Of a DNA stretch of 64,000 nucleotides, positions 38,083-52,640 are shown piece by piece. Both the position numbers and the translations under genes were made by a program. Origin of the DNA: Nocardioides phosphati (GTDB taxonomy: Bacteria; Actinomycetota; Actinomycetes; Propionibacteriales; Nocardioidaceae); assembly GCF_014646375.1 (NCBI RefSeq), contig NZ_BMNI01000001.1, forward strand, positions 205,948-269,947, written 5' to 3'. Below the pieces are notes generated by a model that was not told the origin of the DNA, did not search any database, and saw only the letters and a program-made list of their open reading frames with translations. Numbering within the stretch: position 1 is the stretch's first letter; each line of letters starts with the position of its first letter.

Positions 38083-39025
38083 GCCGACTGAGCCGACCGG
38101 GCCGACCGCGTCGACCGGGGCGGCTGCTCTCGTCATCGGCGAGGCGCTCATCGACCTGATCCGCCGACCGGGGCAGCCCGACGACGCACGCGTGGGCGGC
38201 AGCCCGCTCAACGTCGCCGTCGGCCTCAGCCGGCTCGGCGTCCCGGTGGAGCTGCTGACGCACCTCGGCTCGGACGCGTACGCCGACCTCGTCACCGGCC
38301 ACCTCGACGCCAATGGCGTCCGGGTGGCCGAGGGGTCGGTCGGTCCCGGGGCGACCTCGACGGCGGCCGCCACGATCGGCCCCGACGGCGCCGCGACGTA
38401 CGACTTCGCCATCGACTGGGCGCTGCCCGGCGTCCCGCGGCGTACGCCGGAGCTGGTGCACACCGGCTCGATCGGCGCCGTGCTCGCGCCGGGAGCCGAG
38501 GTCGTCGAGGAGACGCTGCAGGCGGTCCGCGGGACGGCGACGGTCAGCTACGACCCCAACGTGCGTCCGCAGCTGATGGGCGACCTCCACCTCGCCCGGA
38601 AGCAGGTCGAGGGGCTCGTCGGGCTCGCCGACGTCGTCAAGGCCAGCGACGAGGACGCCGCCTGGCTCTACCCCGACCTCACCGTCGCGGACGTCGTGCG
38701 GCACTGGCTCGGCCTGGGACCGGCGCTGGTCGTCGTCACCCGCGGCGGCGAGGGCGCGTACGCCGGCACCGTGGCCGAGGTCGCCGAGGTCACCGCCCCG
38801 CGCACCACGGTCGCCGACACCATCGGCGCCGGTGACTCCTTCATGGCCGGGCTGCTCGCCGCGCTCTCCGACGCGGGCCTGCTGGGTCGTGCGCAGGAGG
38901 GCGCGCTGCGCTCCCTGGCCGGCGAAGACCTGCGCCGCGTGCTCACCTTCGCTGCTGCGTGCGCCGCCGTCACGGTCTCGCGACCGGGTGCAGACCCGCC
39001 GCGCCGCGCGGAGATGCCGGACTGA
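38063..39025 (+). CDS. PfkB-family carbohydrate kinase
   Basis: 320-residue ribokinase-like enzyme; ATP-dependent phosphorylation of a sugar, probably a hexose such as glucose or fructose released in the pathway. The N-terminal GEALIDLIRRPGQ, GGSPLNVAVGLSRLGV sugar-binding region, and the anion hole with catalytic Asp in DTIGAGDSFMAGLL are present. The start GTG 38063 follows AAGGAAA and lies inside the ATPase gene. A low-complexity PTEPTEPTGPT tail precedes the fold. Confidence 0.9.
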
Positions 39026-39035
39026 GGGAGGGGCC

Positions 39036-40259
39036 GTGAGGTTCGTCTTCAACCCGCCCGCCGACGGGGCCGCCGAGCTGCTGGACCTGCCCTGGGAGAC
39101 CCCGCTCGCCGACTGGCAGGTCGACTCGCTCGTCGAGGTCCCGACGGCGGGCATCCACCGCCACGTCGTGCAGTTCGTCGAGACGGTGGCGGGCATCTTC
39201 GTGCTCAAGGAGCTCCCCGACGACCTGGTCCGCCGTGAGTACAACCTGCTGCGCGACCTCGCCCACGACTCCATCCCGGCGGTCGAGGTCGTCGGCGCCT
39301 GCCTCGAGCGCGAGGGCCAGGACGCGATCCTGGTGACCAGGTTCCTGGCCTACTCCGCGACGTACCGGCGGCTGCTGAGCACGATCCAGGCGGGGCCGCA
39401 GTTCGACGCGCTGATCGGCGCGATGGTCGAGCTGCTGGTGCGGCTGCACGTCGGCGGCTACCTGTGGGGCGACTGCTCGCTCTCCAACACGCTCTTCAAG
39501 CTCGACGCCGGCGACCTCGAGGCCTACCTGGTCGACGCCGAGACGATGGAGCACCACCACGGGCTCAGCGACGGCCAGCGGCAGATGGACCTCGACTCGG
39601 CGTACGAGCGGATCGGGGGTGAGCTGCTCGACCTGGAGGCGGGCGGCCTGCTCGACCCGCAGATCGACCCCGTCGAGACCGCCGATCGCGTGATGGAGCG
39701 CTACCGCGCGCTGTGGTGCGAGGTGACGCGCGACGAGGTGATCCCGCGCGACGAGCAGCGCTACCTGATCGGCGAGCGGATGCGGCGGATCGAGGAGCTC
39801 GGCTTCGACGTCGACGAGGTCGAGCTGCTGCCCGCCGAGGACGGCTCGAAGGTCCGGCTGCGCACACGCGTCGCGGATCCGGGGCGGTGGCAGCGGCTGC
39901 TGCGCAGCCGCACTGGCCTCGAGGTCCAGGACCGCCAGGCACGCCGGCTGCTGGCCGACATCGCCAGCTTCCGGGCATGGCTGGAGCAGTCCACGGGGCG
40001 CCAGGTCTCCGAGGCGGCAGCCGCGACCCGCTGGCTGGTCGAGTGCTTCGACCCGGTCGTCTCCGAGATCCCTGCGGAGCTGCGCGGCAAGCGCGACGAG
40101 GCCGAGGTCTTCCACGAGGTGCTCGAGCACCGCTGGCTGCTCTCCGAGCGGGCCGGCCACGACGTGAGCACGTCGGTGGCCGCCCGCGACTACTTCGACA
40201 CGGTGCTGCCGGACCTGCCGACCGGCACGATCCCGGTGATCACCGACGAGATCCGGTGA
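39036..40259 (+). CDS. DUF4032 protein with a kinase-like (Kdo/WaaP-type) N-terminal half
   Basis: 407 residues. The N-terminal half resembles a protein-kinase-like fold: [23 protein letters not shown] (Lys and Glu of the N-lobe), then [21 protein letters not shown], an HxD-like catalytic loop with Asp and Asn, and [10 protein letters not shown] in place of DFG. The C-terminal half is the DUF4032 helical domain. The substrate is unknown. The GTG start, after GAGGGAGGGG, is eleven bases from the PfkB stop, so it belongs to the sugar operon. Its end overlaps hutI by 20 bases, convergently. Confidence 0.82.
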   Translation: MRFVFNPPADGAAELLDLPWETPLADWQVDSLVEVPTAGIHRHVVQFVETVAGIFVLKELPDDLVRREYNLLRDLAHDSIPAVEVVGACLEREGQDAILVTRFLAYSATYRRLLSTIQAGPQFDALIGAMVELLVRLHVGGYLWGDCSLSNTLFKLDAGDLEAYLVDAETMEHHHGLSDGQRQMDLDSAYERIGGELLDLEAGGLLDPQIDPVETADRVMERYRALWCEVTRDEVIPRDEQRYLIGERMRRIEELGFDVDEVELLPAEDGSKVRLRTRVADPGRWQRLLRSRTGLEVQDRQARRLLADIASFRAWLEQSTGRQVSEAAAATRWLVECFDPVVSEIPAELRGKRDEAEVFHEVLEHRWLLSERAGHDVSTSVAARDYFDTVLPDLPTGTIPVITDEIR

Positions 40260-41397
40260 TCACCGACGCGACCAGGGGCACGCCCGGCCGGTAGGCCAGG
40301 TGCACGTGGCTCGGGGCATCGAGGACGACCAGGTCGGCCCGGCTGCCGGGCACGAGGCGCCCGACGTCGGTGCGGTCGAGCGCTGCCGCGCCTCCCGCGG
40401 TCGCGGCGTGGACGGCCTGTGCGGGGGAGAGGTGCATGTCACGCACGGCCACCGCGATGCAGAACGGCAGCGAGCTGGTGAAGCACGAGCCCGGGTTGCA
40501 GTCGGAGGCCAGCGCGACCTGCACGCCCGCGTCGAGCAGTCGCCGCGCGTCGGGGTAGGGCTGCCGCGTCGAGAACTCCACGCCCGGCAGCAGGGTCGCG
40601 ACCGTGCCGGCCTCACGGAGGGCGTGGACGTCGTCGTCGGTGAGGTAGGTGCAGTGGTCCACGGCGACGAGGCCCAGCTCCGCCGCCAGCCGTACGCCGG
40701 GCCCCGGCCCGAGCTGGTTGGCGTGCAGGCGCCCGCGCAGTCCGGCCCGCATGCCCGCGGTCAGGACCTCGCGCGCCTGGTCGGCGTCGAAGGCTCCCGT
40801 CTCGCAGAAGGCGTCGATCCACCGGGCGTGCGGTGCCGCCGCGTCGAGCATCGGGCCCGTGGCGAGGGCGACGTAGCCCGCCGGGTCGTCGGCGTACTCG
40901 GGCGGGACGACGTGGGCGCCGAGGAAGGTGGTCTCGTCGGTGAGCTCGCGGGCCAGGCGGAGCGAGCGGGCCTCGTCGTCGACGGTGAGTCCGTAGCCGG
41001 ACTTGATCTCGACGGTGGTCGTGCCCTGCGCGCGCATCTCGGCGACCAGGCGCGCCATCCGGGCGCGGAGGTCGGCGTCGCTCGCTGCGCGGGTGGCCGC
41101 GACGGTCGTCCGGATCCCGCCGGCGGTGTAGGGCTCGCCGGTCATCCGGGCCCGGAACTCCTCGGCGCGGTCGCCCGCGAAGGCGAGGTGGCTGTGGCTG
41201 TCGACGAAGCCGGGCAGCACCGCGCGGCCCTCGAGGTCGCGACGCTCGTCGGCTGCGGGGGCGTCAGCGGCGTCACCGACCCAGGCGACGTGGTCGCCCT
41301 CGATGACCAGGGCCGCCTCGTGACGGAGCCCGAGCAGGTCGTCGGCAGCGGGGTCGTTGGTGACCAGCTCGCCGATGTTGGTGAGGAGGAGGCTCAT
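40240..41397 (-). CDS. hutI: Imidazolonepropionase
   Basis: 385-residue amidohydrolase, third step of histidine breakdown: opens imidazolone-5-propionate to N-formimino-L-glutamate. Metal site HSHLAFAG (H68, H70), the substrate-binding [20 protein letters not shown], a late DCNPGSC and SADLVVLD end are as in HutI. The start overlaps the hutF stop (ATGA). Last gene of the hut operon. Confidence 0.96.
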   Translation of the reverse strand: MSLLLTNIGELVTNDPAADDLLGLRHEAALVIEGDHVAWVGDAADAPAADERRDLEGRAVLPGFVDSHSHLAFAGDRAEEFRARMTGEPYTAGGIRTTVAATRAASDADLRARMARLVAEMRAQGTTTVEIKSGYGLTVDDEARSLRLARELTDETTFLGAHVVPPEYADDPAGYVALATGPMLDAAAPHARWIDAFCETGAFDADQAREVLTAGMRAGLRGRLHANQLGPGPGVRLAAELGLVAVDHCTYLTDDDVHALREAGTVATLLPGVEFSTRQPYPDARRLLDAGVQVALASDCNPGSCFTSSLPFCIAVAVRDMHLSPAQAVHAATAGGAAALDRTDVGRLVPGSRADLVVLDAPSHVHLAYRPGVPLVASVITGSRR

Positions 41398-42707
41398 GAC
41401 CAGACCCTTTCGATCGCCGTGGCCAGCGCGCGCCCGACGGCTCCATGATCGCCCTCGAAGACGACCTGGCCGTCGGACACGACGTGCCGCACGTCGGCGG
41501 AGGTGGCGGCGAAGACCGCCGTGTGGGCGCCGGCGCCGGTGCCCGCCGTACGGGAGGAGGTGGTGTCGAGGGTGACCAGGTCGGCGCGCTGCCCGACCGC
41601 GATCGCTCCCGCGTCGGGGAAGCCGAGGCTGGCCTGGCCCGTGGAGCTCGCGGCGTCCAGCAGCTCGCTGGCGGTCCACTGGCCGCGGGCTTGCCTGGCG
41701 AGGCGCTCGTCCATCTCGAGGGCGCGCATCTCCTCGAAGCCGTCGATCACCGCGTGGCTGTCGGAGCCGAGGGTCAGCCGCGCGCCGGCGGCCGCCAGCG
41801 CCTGGCTCGGGCCGATGCCGTCGCCGAGGTCGCGCTCGGTGGTGGGGCAGAAGGAGGCGTAGGTGTGGCTCTCGCCCAGCAGCCGGATGTCGTCGTGCGT
41901 CAGGTGGGTGGCGTGGACGGCGCTGGTGGTGGGGCCGAGCAGGCCGTGGTCGGCGATCAGGCGCGTGGGCGTGACGCCGTGGGCGGCGAGGCAGTCGTCG
42001 TTCTCCTGCACCTGCTCGGAGAGGTGGACGTGCACGGGTCGGCCGGCCTCCACGTGGGGTCGGAACGCGCCGAGGTCGTCGGCCGGCACAGCACGCACGG
42101 AGTGGGCGGCGACACCGATGACGGACTGGTCGTCCCCGGCGAGCGCGGCCACCCGCTCCTGCCAGGCGCCGGCCGTGCCGTCGGAGAACCGTCGCTGCAC
42201 GCCCTCGGGAGCGGCGCCGAACCCGCTGGAGAGGTAGAGCGTGTCGAGCAGGGTGATCCTGATGCCGGCGTCGCGCGCGGCGGCGAGGAGGGCGCGGCCC
42301 ATCGCGTTCGGGTCGGCGTAGGGCACCCCGTCGGGCTGGTGGTGCAGGTAGTGGAACTCGCCCACGGACGTGTAGCCGGCGGCCACCATCTCGGCGTACG
42401 TCGCCCGGGCCAGCGCGTAGTAGCTGTCGGGGTCGAGGCGGCCGGCGACGGCGTACATCTGCTCGCGCCAGGTCCAGAAGGTGCCGCGGCCGGCCTGCGT
42501 GCGGCCGCGGAGCGCGCGGTGGAAGGCGTGGCTGTGGGTGTTGGCCAGGCCCGGCAGGGTGAGGCCGGCGAGCCGGCGTGCGGTGGCGCTGGAGACGGCG
42601 GTGGAGCCGGCCTCGACGCGGGTGAAGCGGCCGTCGGCGATCTCGACGAGCACGTCGTCGCGGACCTGGCCGTCGACCCATGCGCGCTCGAGGAGGTAGC
42701 GGATCAT
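41394..42707 (-). CDS. hutF: Formimidoylglutamate deiminase
   Basis: 437-residue amidohydrolase converting N-formimino-L-glutamate to N-formyl-L-glutamate and ammonia. [13 protein letters not shown] (metal H58, H60), the WREQMY segment, HLSEQVQEN and GSDSHAVID with the metal Asp match HutF rather than a general cytosine-deaminase-like protein. Its presence marks the five-step (formylglutamate) histidine route. ATGA overlaps on both sides. Confidence 0.95.
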   Translation of the reverse strand: MIRYLLERAWVDGQVRDDVLVEIADGRFTRVEAGSTAVSSATARRLAGLTLPGLANTHSHAFHRALRGRTQAGRGTFWTWREQMYAVAGRLDPDSYYALARATYAEMVAAGYTSVGEFHYLHHQPDGVPYADPNAMGRALLAAARDAGIRITLLDTLYLSSGFGAAPEGVQRRFSDGTAGAWQERVAALAGDDQSVIGVAAHSVRAVPADDLGAFRPHVEAGRPVHVHLSEQVQENDDCLAAHGVTPTRLIADHGLLGPTTSAVHATHLTHDDIRLLGESHTYASFCPTTERDLGDGIGPSQALAAAGARLTLGSDSHAVIDGFEEMRALEMDERLARQARGQWTASELLDAASSTGQASLGFPDAGAIAVGQRADLVTLDTTSSRTAGTGAGAHTAVFAATSADVRHVVSDGQVVFEGDHGAVGRALATAIERVWS

Positions 42708-43897
42708 CGGACCAGCTCCGTCAGGGCGTCGGCCAGCGCCTCCACGCCGGCGAGGCAGTCGGCGGTCTCCGCGCTCTCGAAGGGGGAGTGGGAGACGCCC
42801 GACGGGTTCCGGACGAAGAGCATCGCGGTGGCGATGCCGGCCTCCTGCAGGATCCCGGCGTCGTGCCCGGCCTGCGTCGGGAGCACCGGTACGCCGCCGA
42901 GCCGCGCCGCGAGCCGATCACGCAGGGGTACGTCGAAGCGGACCTCGCCGCTGACCGACTCGGGGGTCACCGCGACCGCGGTGCCGTCGTGGTCGGCGTG
43001 CGTGGCGGCCTCGGCCCGGATCGCCTCGACGAGGTCGGCGAGCGCAGCGTCCGAGTCGGCGCGGGCGTCGAGCCAGGCGGTCACCTGTGACGGCACCGCG
43101 TTGGTGCCGTTGGGACGGACGTCGAGCCGGCCGAAGGTGGCGCGCTGGTGGGTCGCTCGGGCGTGGGTTGCCGCGGCCAGGGCTGTCGCCGCGTAGGTCA
43201 GCATCGGGTCGGCGCGGTCCTCCATGCGGGTGCTGCCCGCGTGGTCGGCACGACCGGTGAGGTCGAAGCGGTAGCGCCCATGGGGCCAGATCGTGCTGCA
43301 CACCCCCACGGCTGCGTCGTGGTCGATGAGCGCACGGCCCTGCTCGACGTGGAGCTCGACGTAGGTGTCGACGCCCTCCAGCAGGGTGCTGCGCGCGCCG
43401 TCCGCCGGGCCCTCGACCACGTCGCCCAGGCGGACGCCCTCACGGTCGGCCAGCTCGCGCGCGTCGGCCCAGTCCGTGGCGCCGACGGCGAGGCGGGAGC
43501 CGAGGCAGGCCCGGCCGAAGCGCGAGCCCTCCTCCTCCACGAACGCCGCGACACCGAGTGCGCGCGTGGGCGTGATGCCGCGCTCACGCAGCAGGTCCAC
43601 CGCCGCGAACGACGAGACCACACCCAGCGGGCCGTCGTACGCGCCGCCGTCGAGGACCGAGTCGAGGTGGGAGCCGGTCAGCACCTTGCCGTCGGCGGCG
43701 GTGGATCCCCACCAGGCGACCAGGTTGCCGAAGGGGTCCTCCTCGACGACGAGCCCCCGCGCCGACGCCTGCTCGCGGAACCACGCACGCAGCTCGAGCT
43801 CGGCGGAGTGCCAGGGCTGGCGGAAGTAGCCGCCGCTCTGCGGGCTGCGGCCGACGGGGGCGAGGTCGCCCCACATCTCCTCGAAGCCGGCCACCAC
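42704..43897 (-). CDS. M20-family amidohydrolase (allantoate amidohydrolase-like), probable terminal Hut deformylase
   Basis: 397-residue zinc hydrolase of the M20/allantoate amidohydrolase (HyuC) family. [16 protein letters not shown] gives the first zinc ligands, VEEEGSRFG the catalytic Glu pair, [10 protein letters not shown], the lid domain [11 protein letters not shown], and a terminal SHSPFE histidine. In a hut operon with hutF, the missing last step is N-formylglutamate deformylation; this enzyme is the only candidate here, so that role is inferred. GTG at 43897 follows GGAGGG five bases after the hutU stop; ATG 43876 is a shorter alternative. Confidence 0.85.
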   Translation of the reverse strand: MVAGFEEMWGDLAPVGRSPQSGGYFRQPWHSAELELRAWFREQASARGLVVEEDPFGNLVAWWGSTAADGKVLTGSHLDSVLDGGAYDGPLGVVSSFAAVDLLRERGITPTRALGVAAFVEEEGSRFGRACLGSRLAVGATDWADARELADREGVRLGDVVEGPADGARSTLLEGVDTYVELHVEQGRALIDHDAAVGVCSTIWPHGRYRFDLTGRADHAGSTRMEDRADPMLTYAATALAAATHARATHQRATFGRLDVRPNGTNAVPSQVTAWLDARADSDAALADLVEAIRAEAATHADHDGTAVAVTPESVSGEVRFDVPLRDRLAARLGGVPVLPTQAGHDAGILQEAGIATAMLFVRNPSGVSHSPFESAETADCLAGVEALADALTELVR

Positions 43898-43902
43898 CTG
43901 GA

Positions 43903-45560
<1,658 letters not shown>

Positions 45561-45564
<4 letters not shown>

Positions 45565-47105
45565 GCGAGCTCTCCGATCACGGACTCGGCGGCGGCCAGG
45601 ACCGCGCCGGAGGCGACGAGCGAGACGGCGGTCTCGATCTCGGGGGACAGGTAGCGGTCCGGGCCGGGGCCCTGGACGCCGGCCTCACGCAGGAGGCGTA
45701 CGACGGCAGCGGTGGCGGGCGACGGCGTGAGGGGTGCCCGCAGGTCGAGCGCGCGGGCGGCGGTGAGCACCTCGACGGCGAGGACGCGGGTCAGCCCGTC
45801 GACGGACTTCCGCAGCTTGCGGGCCGCGGACCAGCCCATCGAGACGTGGTCCTCCTGCATGGCGCTGGACGGGATCGAGTCGACCGAGGCCGGGTTGGCC
45901 AGCCGCTTCATCTCCGAGACGATCGCGGCCTGCGTGTACTGCGCGATCATGTGGCCGCTGTCGACGCCCGGGTCGTCGGCGAGGAACGGCGGCAGCCCGT
46001 GGTTGCGGGCCTTGTCGAGGAAGCGGTCGGTGCGGCGCTCGGAGATCGAGGCGACGTCCGCGGCGATGATCGCCAGGAAGTCGAGGACGTAGGCGACCGG
46101 GGCGCCGTGGAAGTTGCCGTTGGACTCGACGCGCCCCTCCTCGGCGAGGACGACGGGGTTGTCGACGGCGGAGGCGAGCTCGCGGCCGGCGACCGATGCG
46201 GCGTACTCGACGGTGTCGCGGGCGGCGCCCTGGACCTGCGGGGTGCAGCGGAGCGAGTAGGCGTCCTGGACGCGGTTGCAGTCGGGGCCGCGGTGCGACG
46301 CCACGATCCCGGAGTCGGCCATCAGCCGCATCAGGTTGGCGGCCGACGAGGCCTGGCCGGGGTGCGGGCGGATCGCCTGCAGCTCGGGGGCGAAGACCCG
46401 GTCGGTGCCGAGCTGGCCCTCGACGGACATGGCGGCGGCGATGTCGGCGACCTTGAGGAGCCCGCGCAGGTCGGTGAGCGCGAGGACGAGCTGGCCGAGC
46501 ATGCCGTCGGTGCCGTTGATGAGGGCGAGGCCCTCCTTCGCGCCGAGCTCGACAGGGGAGAGGCCGGCGGCGGCGAGCGCCTCGGCGGCCGGCATGAGCG
46601 TGCCGGACGCGTCGCGGACCTCGCCCTCGCCCATCAGCGCGAGCGCGCAGTGGGAGAGCGGGGCCAGGTCGCCCGAGCAGCCGAGCGAGCCGTACTCACG
46701 CACCACCGGGGTGATGCCGTGGGTCAGGAAGGACGCGAGCAGCTGCGCCGTCTCGCGGCGTACGCCGGTGTGGCCGGTGCAGAGCGTCGAGAGGCGGAGC
46801 AGCATCAGGCCGCGGACCACCTCGCGCTCGACCTCCGGGCCGGAGCCCGCGGCGTGCGAGCGGACCAGCGACTTCTGCAGCTGCGTGCGCATCTCGGTGG
46901 GGATGTGCCGGGTCGCCAGCGCCCCGAACCCCGTCGAGATCCCGTACGCCGGGACCGGGGCCGCCGCGAGCTCCTCGACGACCGCGCGGGCACGGTCGAT
47001 GGCGGTCAGTGCCTCGTCGCCGATCGTGACCGCGGAGCCGTCGCGGGCGACCGCGACGACCTCCGCCATCGAGACCGGGCCGACTCCGATGGTGACGTGT
47101 TCCAT
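45561..47105 (-). CDS. hutH: Histidine ammonia-lyase
   Basis: 514-residue lyase turning L-histidine into trans-urocanate and ammonia, first step and first gene of the operon. The MIO prosthetic group forms by cyclisation of a tripeptide; here it is Cys143-Ser144-Gly145 ([14 protein letters not shown]) instead of the commoner Ala-Ser-Gly, a substitution the family pattern allows. [15 protein letters not shown]-like [11 protein letters not shown] and [14 protein letters not shown] are present. The ATG follows TGGAGGC, with a further GGAGGG upstream; two HutR-like palindromes lie 57-94 bases upstream. Confidence 0.97.
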
Positions 47106-47161
47106 GCCTCCATTGCAGCCCTCCGAAGGGTCGCTGCGCCATGGTTGGCAACTGCTGGCTA

Positions 47162-47199
47162 TCTCGTATCCGAGACAATCGTGCGTCTCGAATCCGAGA
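47162..47199. promoter_or_regulatory. Two 14-bp palindromes, probable HutR (IclR) operators
   Basis: TCTCG-TATC-CGAGA at 47162-47175 and TCTCG-AATC-CGAGA at 47186-47199, centres 24 bp apart, in the hutH/IclR divergent promoter region. The shape resembles the 14-bp TCTG-N6-CAGA-type site reported, from memory, for the Corynebacterium HutR. They could serve either or both promoters. Confidence 0.75.
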
Positions 47200-47230
47200 C
47201 GGGCCGGAAACCCCGTGACACGATCACGCC

Positions 47231-47983
47231 ATGAGCAACGTGCCTGCGGCCACCCGGACCCTGCGGGTGCTGCGCTACCTCGCCTCGCAGGCCGACCCGG
47301 TGCCGATCGAGTCGATCATGCGGGCCTGCGAGCTGCCGCGGAGCACGACGTACCACCTGGTCAACGCGATGATCGACGAGGGCTTCGTGGTCCACCTGCC
47401 CGAGGAGCGGCGCTACGGGCTGGGCGTGAGCGCCTTCGAGGTGGGCAGCGGGTTCTCGCGGCAGGCACCCCTCCAGAGGATCGCCCGACGACCCCTCGCG
47501 CAGCTCGTCGACCGGGCCGGGCAGAGCGCCCACCTGGCGGTGCTGCACGGGCGCGACGTGCTCTACGTCCTCGAGGAGCGCGCGCCCGGACGGCCCCACC
47601 TGGTCACCGACGTCGGCGTCCGGCTGCCGGCGCACCTGACCGCGAGCGGCCGGGCGATCATGGCCAGCCTGCCGCCCAGCCAGGTGCGCGCGCTCTACCC
47701 CGACCGGGCGGCGTTCACCGACCGCACGGGAAGCGGCCCGCAGTCGCCCACCGCCCTCCGTGCGGTGCTGACGGAGACGCGCCGCCGTGGCTTCGCGGTC
47801 GAGGACGGCGAGGTCACCCCCGGGCTGCGCAGCGTGGCCGTGCCCGTCGTGGACCACAACGGCCACCCGGTGGCGGGCATCGCGGTCACCTACCCGGCCG
47901 CCGACCCGGCTCCGCCGGCCGACCTGGTTGCGTGGTGCGCCCGCCAGGTCAGCCAGCGGCTCGGCGCCCGGCGTACGGACTAG
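47231..47983 (+). CDS. hutR: IclR-family regulator of the hut operon
   Basis: 250 residues. Winged helix at the N-terminus (PVPIESIMRACELPRSTTYHLVNAMIDEGFV, about 24-54) and an IclR effector domain with LAVLHGRDVLYVLEE, RLPAHLTASGRAIMA and TRRRGFAVEDGEVTPGLRSVAVPV. Divergent from hutH across the paired palindromes, and the only regulator in the cluster. It should respond to histidine or urocanate; whether it activates or represses cannot be told. The gene symbol is used by analogy. Confidence 0.88.
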   Translation: MSNVPAATRTLRVLRYLASQADPVPIESIMRACELPRSTTYHLVNAMIDEGFVVHLPEERRYGLGVSAFEVGSGFSRQAPLQRIARRPLAQLVDRAGQSAHLAVLHGRDVLYVLEERAPGRPHLVTDVGVRLPAHLTASGRAIMASLPPSQVRALYPDRAAFTDRTGSGPQSPTALRAVLTETRRRGFAVEDGEVTPGLRSVAVPVVDHNGHPVAGIAVTYPAADPAPPADLVAWCARQVSQRLGARRTD

Positions 47984-47987
47984 CGGG

Positions 47988-49700
47988 TCAGGCCCGCAGC
48001 CAGGCCGTCGTCTCGCCGGGAAGCCGTCCGTCGACGAGCGGGCTGCTCGACAGCAGCACCTCGCCGGCAGGCAGGTCCACGGGCTCCGTGCCGAAGTTGC
48101 TGACCACGGTCCAGCCGCCCGGGCGCTCGAAGCGCAGGACATCGGCCCGGCCGGAGTCGAGCCAGGTGAGCTCCTCGGCGGTCTGCAGCTCGTGGCGCAG
48201 GGCCAGTGCCTGCCGGTAGAACGCCAGCGTCGAGCCCGCATCGGCCTCCTGCACGCTCACGGCGTACGTCGAGAACCAGGCGGGCTGGGGGAGGTGGGCG
48301 CCACCAGGACCGAAGCCGAACGAGGGACCCTCGGGGGTCCACGGCAGCGGCACGCGGCAGCCGTCGCGGCCGACCTCCTCGCCCTGCGTCCGGAGGAACG
48401 CCGGGTCCTGCCGGTCGGCGGCGGGGATCTGCCCCGCCTCCTGGAGGCCGAGCTCCTCGCCCTGGTAGAGGTACGCCGAGCCGGGCAGGGCGAGCATCAG
48501 CAGCGTCGCCGCCTTCGCGCGCCGGAGCCCGCGGGGGATGTCGAGCGCTGCCGGGTCACCGCCCTCGCGCAGCCACTGCTTGCCGTCCTTGCCGCCGGAC
48601 ATGATCCCGCCGGCCGAAGCGGCGGAGTCGTCGGGCAGGGCGTAGCGGGTCGCGTGGCGCACGACGTCGTGGTTGGAGAAGACCCAGGTCGTCGAGGAGC
48701 CGGAGGCGTCGGCGAAGGCGAGGTTGTCGACGATGATCCGCCGGAACTCTGCGGCGTCGTAGTCGGCCATCAGCAGGTCGAAGTTGAACGCCTGGCCGAG
48801 CCCCTCGGGGGAGGCGTAGCGGGCCCGGCGGTGCGCGGGCACCCAGGCTTCCGCGACGGCGATGCGCGGCGGGTCGTACTCGTCGAAGATCCGGCGCCAG
48901 TCGGCGTAGATCTCGTGCACCTCGTCGCGGTCCCAGATCGGGTGCTGGCCGTCGACGAAGAGGTGCTCGTGCCCCTGCCGTACGTCGAGGAGCGCGTCGA
49001 ACGCCGGGTCGAGGTTCTTGGTCAGCGCGTGTGCGACGTCGATGCGGTAGCCGTCGACACCGCGGTCGGACCAGAAGCGCAGCGTCGTACGGAAGTCCTC
49101 GCGGACCTCCTCGTTGGACCAGTTGAAGTCGGGCTGCTCGGAGGCGAAGAGGTGGAGGTACCACTGCCCCGGGGTGCCGTCGGGCTCGGTGATCCGGTCC
49201 CACGCCGGGCCGCCGAAGAGCGAGACCCAGTTGTTGGGCGGGAGCTCGCCGTTGTCGCCCTTGCCGTCGCGGAAGATGTAGCGGTTGCGCGCCGCCGAGC
49301 CGCGCGGCGAGGCGAGTGCCTCCTGGAACCACACGTGCCGGTCGGAGGAGTGGTTGGGGACGACGTCGACGATCACCTTGATGCCGGCCGCGTGGAGCGC
49401 GGCGGTCATCGCGTCGAACTCCTCGAGCGTGCCGATCCTCGGGTCGACGTCGCGGTAGTCGTCGACGTCGTAGCCGCCGTCGGCGAGCGCCGAGGGGTAG
49501 AACGGGCTGAGCCAGACCGCGTCGATGCCGAGCGCGGCGAGGTAGGGGACCCGTGACGTGATGCCGGCGAGGTCGCCGATGCCGTCGCCGTTGGCGTCGG
49601 CGAAGCTGCGCGGGTAGATCTGGTAGACCGCTGCCTGGCGCCACCAGTCGGCGTCGGTGGAGGGAAGGGCCGCGGGGTGCGAGGCTGCGTCGGGAGTCAC
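47988..49700 (-). CDS. GH13 alpha-glucosidase, second copy
   Basis: 570-residue cytosolic glycoside hydrolase closely similar to the one at 32056-33771. [23 protein letters not shown] with nucleophile Asp221, VAEAW with acid/base Glu284, and FSNHDVVRH are intact. It differs by an insertion with a Gly/Lys-rich loop ([13 protein letters not shown]). GTG at 49700 was chosen; a GTG 15 bases earlier is possible. Divergent from pgm and next to the glucan genes, it probably supplies glucose from maltodextrins. Confidence 0.9.
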   Translation of the reverse strand: MTPDAASHPAALPSTDADWWRQAAVYQIYPRSFADANGDGIGDLAGITSRVPYLAALGIDAVWLSPFYPSALADGGYDVDDYRDVDPRIGTLEEFDAMTAALHAAGIKVIVDVVPNHSSDRHVWFQEALASPRGSAARNRYIFRDGKGDNGELPPNNWVSLFGGPAWDRITEPDGTPGQWYLHLFASEQPDFNWSNEEVREDFRTTLRFWSDRGVDGYRIDVAHALTKNLDPAFDALLDVRQGHEHLFVDGQHPIWDRDEVHEIYADWRRIFDEYDPPRIAVAEAWVPAHRRARYASPEGLGQAFNFDLLMADYDAAEFRRIIVDNLAFADASGSSTTWVFSNHDVVRHATRYALPDDSAASAGGIMSGGKDGKQWLREGGDPAALDIPRGLRRAKAATLLMLALPGSAYLYQGEELGLQEAGQIPAADRQDPAFLRTQGEEVGRDGCRVPLPWTPEGPSFGFGPGGAHLPQPAWFSTYAVSVQEADAGSTLAFYRQALALRHELQTAEELTWLDSGRADVLRFERPGGWTVVSNFGTEPVDLPAGEVLLSSSPLVDGRLPGETTAWLRA

Positions 49701-49734
49701 CCCACCATTGTGCACAGAGATGGCGGGACTTTCG

Positions 49735-49767
49735 TATTGCCAAAGGCAAAAGTCGCGCACTACGGTG
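49735..49767. promoter_or_regulatory. Conserved promoter block upstream of pgm
   Basis: TAT-N4-AAAGGCAAAAGTCGC followed by TACGGTG in the divergent GH13/pgm region. It contains the palindrome TTGCC-AAA-GGCAA (49737-49749). A closely similar block lies upstream of glgX (60028-60054), suggesting shared control. Confidence 0.45.
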
Positions 49768-49799
49768 AAGTATCCGTCCGACGAGAGGTTTCCACCCCG

Positions 49800-51429
<1,630 letters not shown>

Positions 51430-51431
<2 letters not shown>

Positions 51432-51467
51432 CCCGCGCGCGGGGCCCGGGACGGGCGCGCGCGGGTC
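51430..51467. terminator. Bidirectional hairpin between pgm and glgM
   Basis: GACCCGCGCGC pairs with GCGCGCGGGTC (11 bp) between the convergent pgm and glgM genes, with a GC-rich loop. Confidence 0.7.
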
Positions 51468-51470
51468 CCC

Positions 51471-52640
51471 TCAGAGCAGCGAGCGGTAGAGCTCCACGGT
51501 GCGCTCGGCGATCGGGCGCCAGTTGAAGTGCTCGCGCACGCGCTCCAGCCCGGCTTGCCCGAGGGACGCAGCCAGGGCCGGGTCCTCCACGAGCCGGTTG
51601 GCCGCGGCCGCGAGGGCAGCCTCGAACGCCGCCGGGTCGGCCGCCTCGTACGGCGCGAGGAGGCCGGTGCGACCGTCCTCGACGACCTCGGGGATGCCGC
51701 CGACGTTGCTCGCGACGACCGCGGTGCCGCAGGCCATCGCCTCCAGGTTCACGATGCCGAGCGGCTCGTAGACCGACGGGCAGCAGAAGAAGAGCGCGTG
51801 GCTGAGCACCTCGCGCACCTGCTCCGGCGGGAGCATCTCGGAGACCACGAAGACGCCGGTGCGCTGCGCGTGCAGCTCCGCGATCGCCGCGTCGGTCTCC
51901 GCCTTCAGCTCCGGGGTGTCCGCAGCGCCGGCGAGCAGCACGAGCTGCAGGTCGGGGTGGAAGTCGAGGGCCGCCCGCAGCAGGTGCGGGACGCCCTTCT
52001 GCCGGGTGATCCGGCCGACGAACGCGGCGTACGGCCGGTCGGGGTCGACGCCGATCTTGTCGAGCGTCGCGCGGCCGGGATCCGGGAAGTAGAGCGAGGT
52101 GTCGATGCCGTTGTGGATGACATGGACGCGTGAGGGCGACACCGCCGGGTAGGCGCGCAGGATGTCGTCACGGGTCGCCGACGAGACCGCGATGACCGCG
52201 TCGGCCGCCTCGTACGCCGTCTTCTCCGCCCAGCTCGAGACGCGGTAGCCACCGCCGAGCTGCTCGGCCTTCCACGGCCGGTCCGGCTCGAGGGAGTGGG
52301 CGGTGATCACGTGGGGCACGCCGTACAGGAGCTTGGCCCAGTGGCCGGCCATGTTGGCGTACCAGGTGTGCGAGTGGACGACCTCCGCCGAGGCGCAGTC
52401 CGCCGTCATCGCCAGGTCGGCGGAGAGCACCCGCAGCGCGGCGTTGGAGTCGGCCAGGCGCGGGTCGTCCTCGGAGTGCGCGGTGGCGCCGGGACGGTCG
52501 GGACCCATGCAGACCACCGAGGTGTCGACGAGCGACGCCAGCTCGCGGACCAGGAAGTCCACGTGCACGCCGGCTCCGCCGTAGATGTACGGCGGGTACT
52601 CGCGCGTCAGCACGCTCACCCGCAGCGACGAGCCGCTCAT
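51471..52640 (-). CDS. glgM: ADP-glucose-dependent glucosyltransferase, GlgM (maltose-1-phosphate synthase) type
   Basis: 389-residue GT-B retaining glycosyltransferase of family GT4, not the longer GT5 bacterial Glg[16 protein letters not shown] loop at the N-terminus, [23 protein letters not shown], and the EX7E donor motif [20 protein letters not shown] are seen. Mycobacterial orthologues beside glgC transfer glucose from ADP-glucose to glucose-1-phosphate, giving maltose-1-phosphate for GlgE. The chain glgE-glgB-glgC-glgM here supports that function; older annotation would say glycogen synthase (glgA). ATGA overlap with glgC. Confidence 0.9.
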   Translation of the reverse strand: MSGSSLRVSVLTREYPPYIYGGAGVHVDFLVRELASLVDTSVVCMGPDRPGATAHSEDDPRLADSNAALRVLSADLAMTADCASAEVVHSHTWYANMAGHWAKLLYGVPHVITAHSLEPDRPWKAEQLGGGYRVSSWAEKTAYEAADAVIAVSSATRDDILRAYPAVSPSRVHVIHNGIDTSLYFPDPGRATLDKIGVDPDRPYAAFVGRITRQKGVPHLLRAALDFHPDLQLVLLAGAADTPELKAETDAAIAELHAQRTGVFVVSEMLPPEQVREVLSHALFFCCPSVYEPLGIVNLEAMACGTAVVASNVGGIPEVVEDGRTGLLAPYEAADPAAFEAALAAAANRLVEDPALAASLGQAGLERVREHFNWRPIAERTVELYRSLL

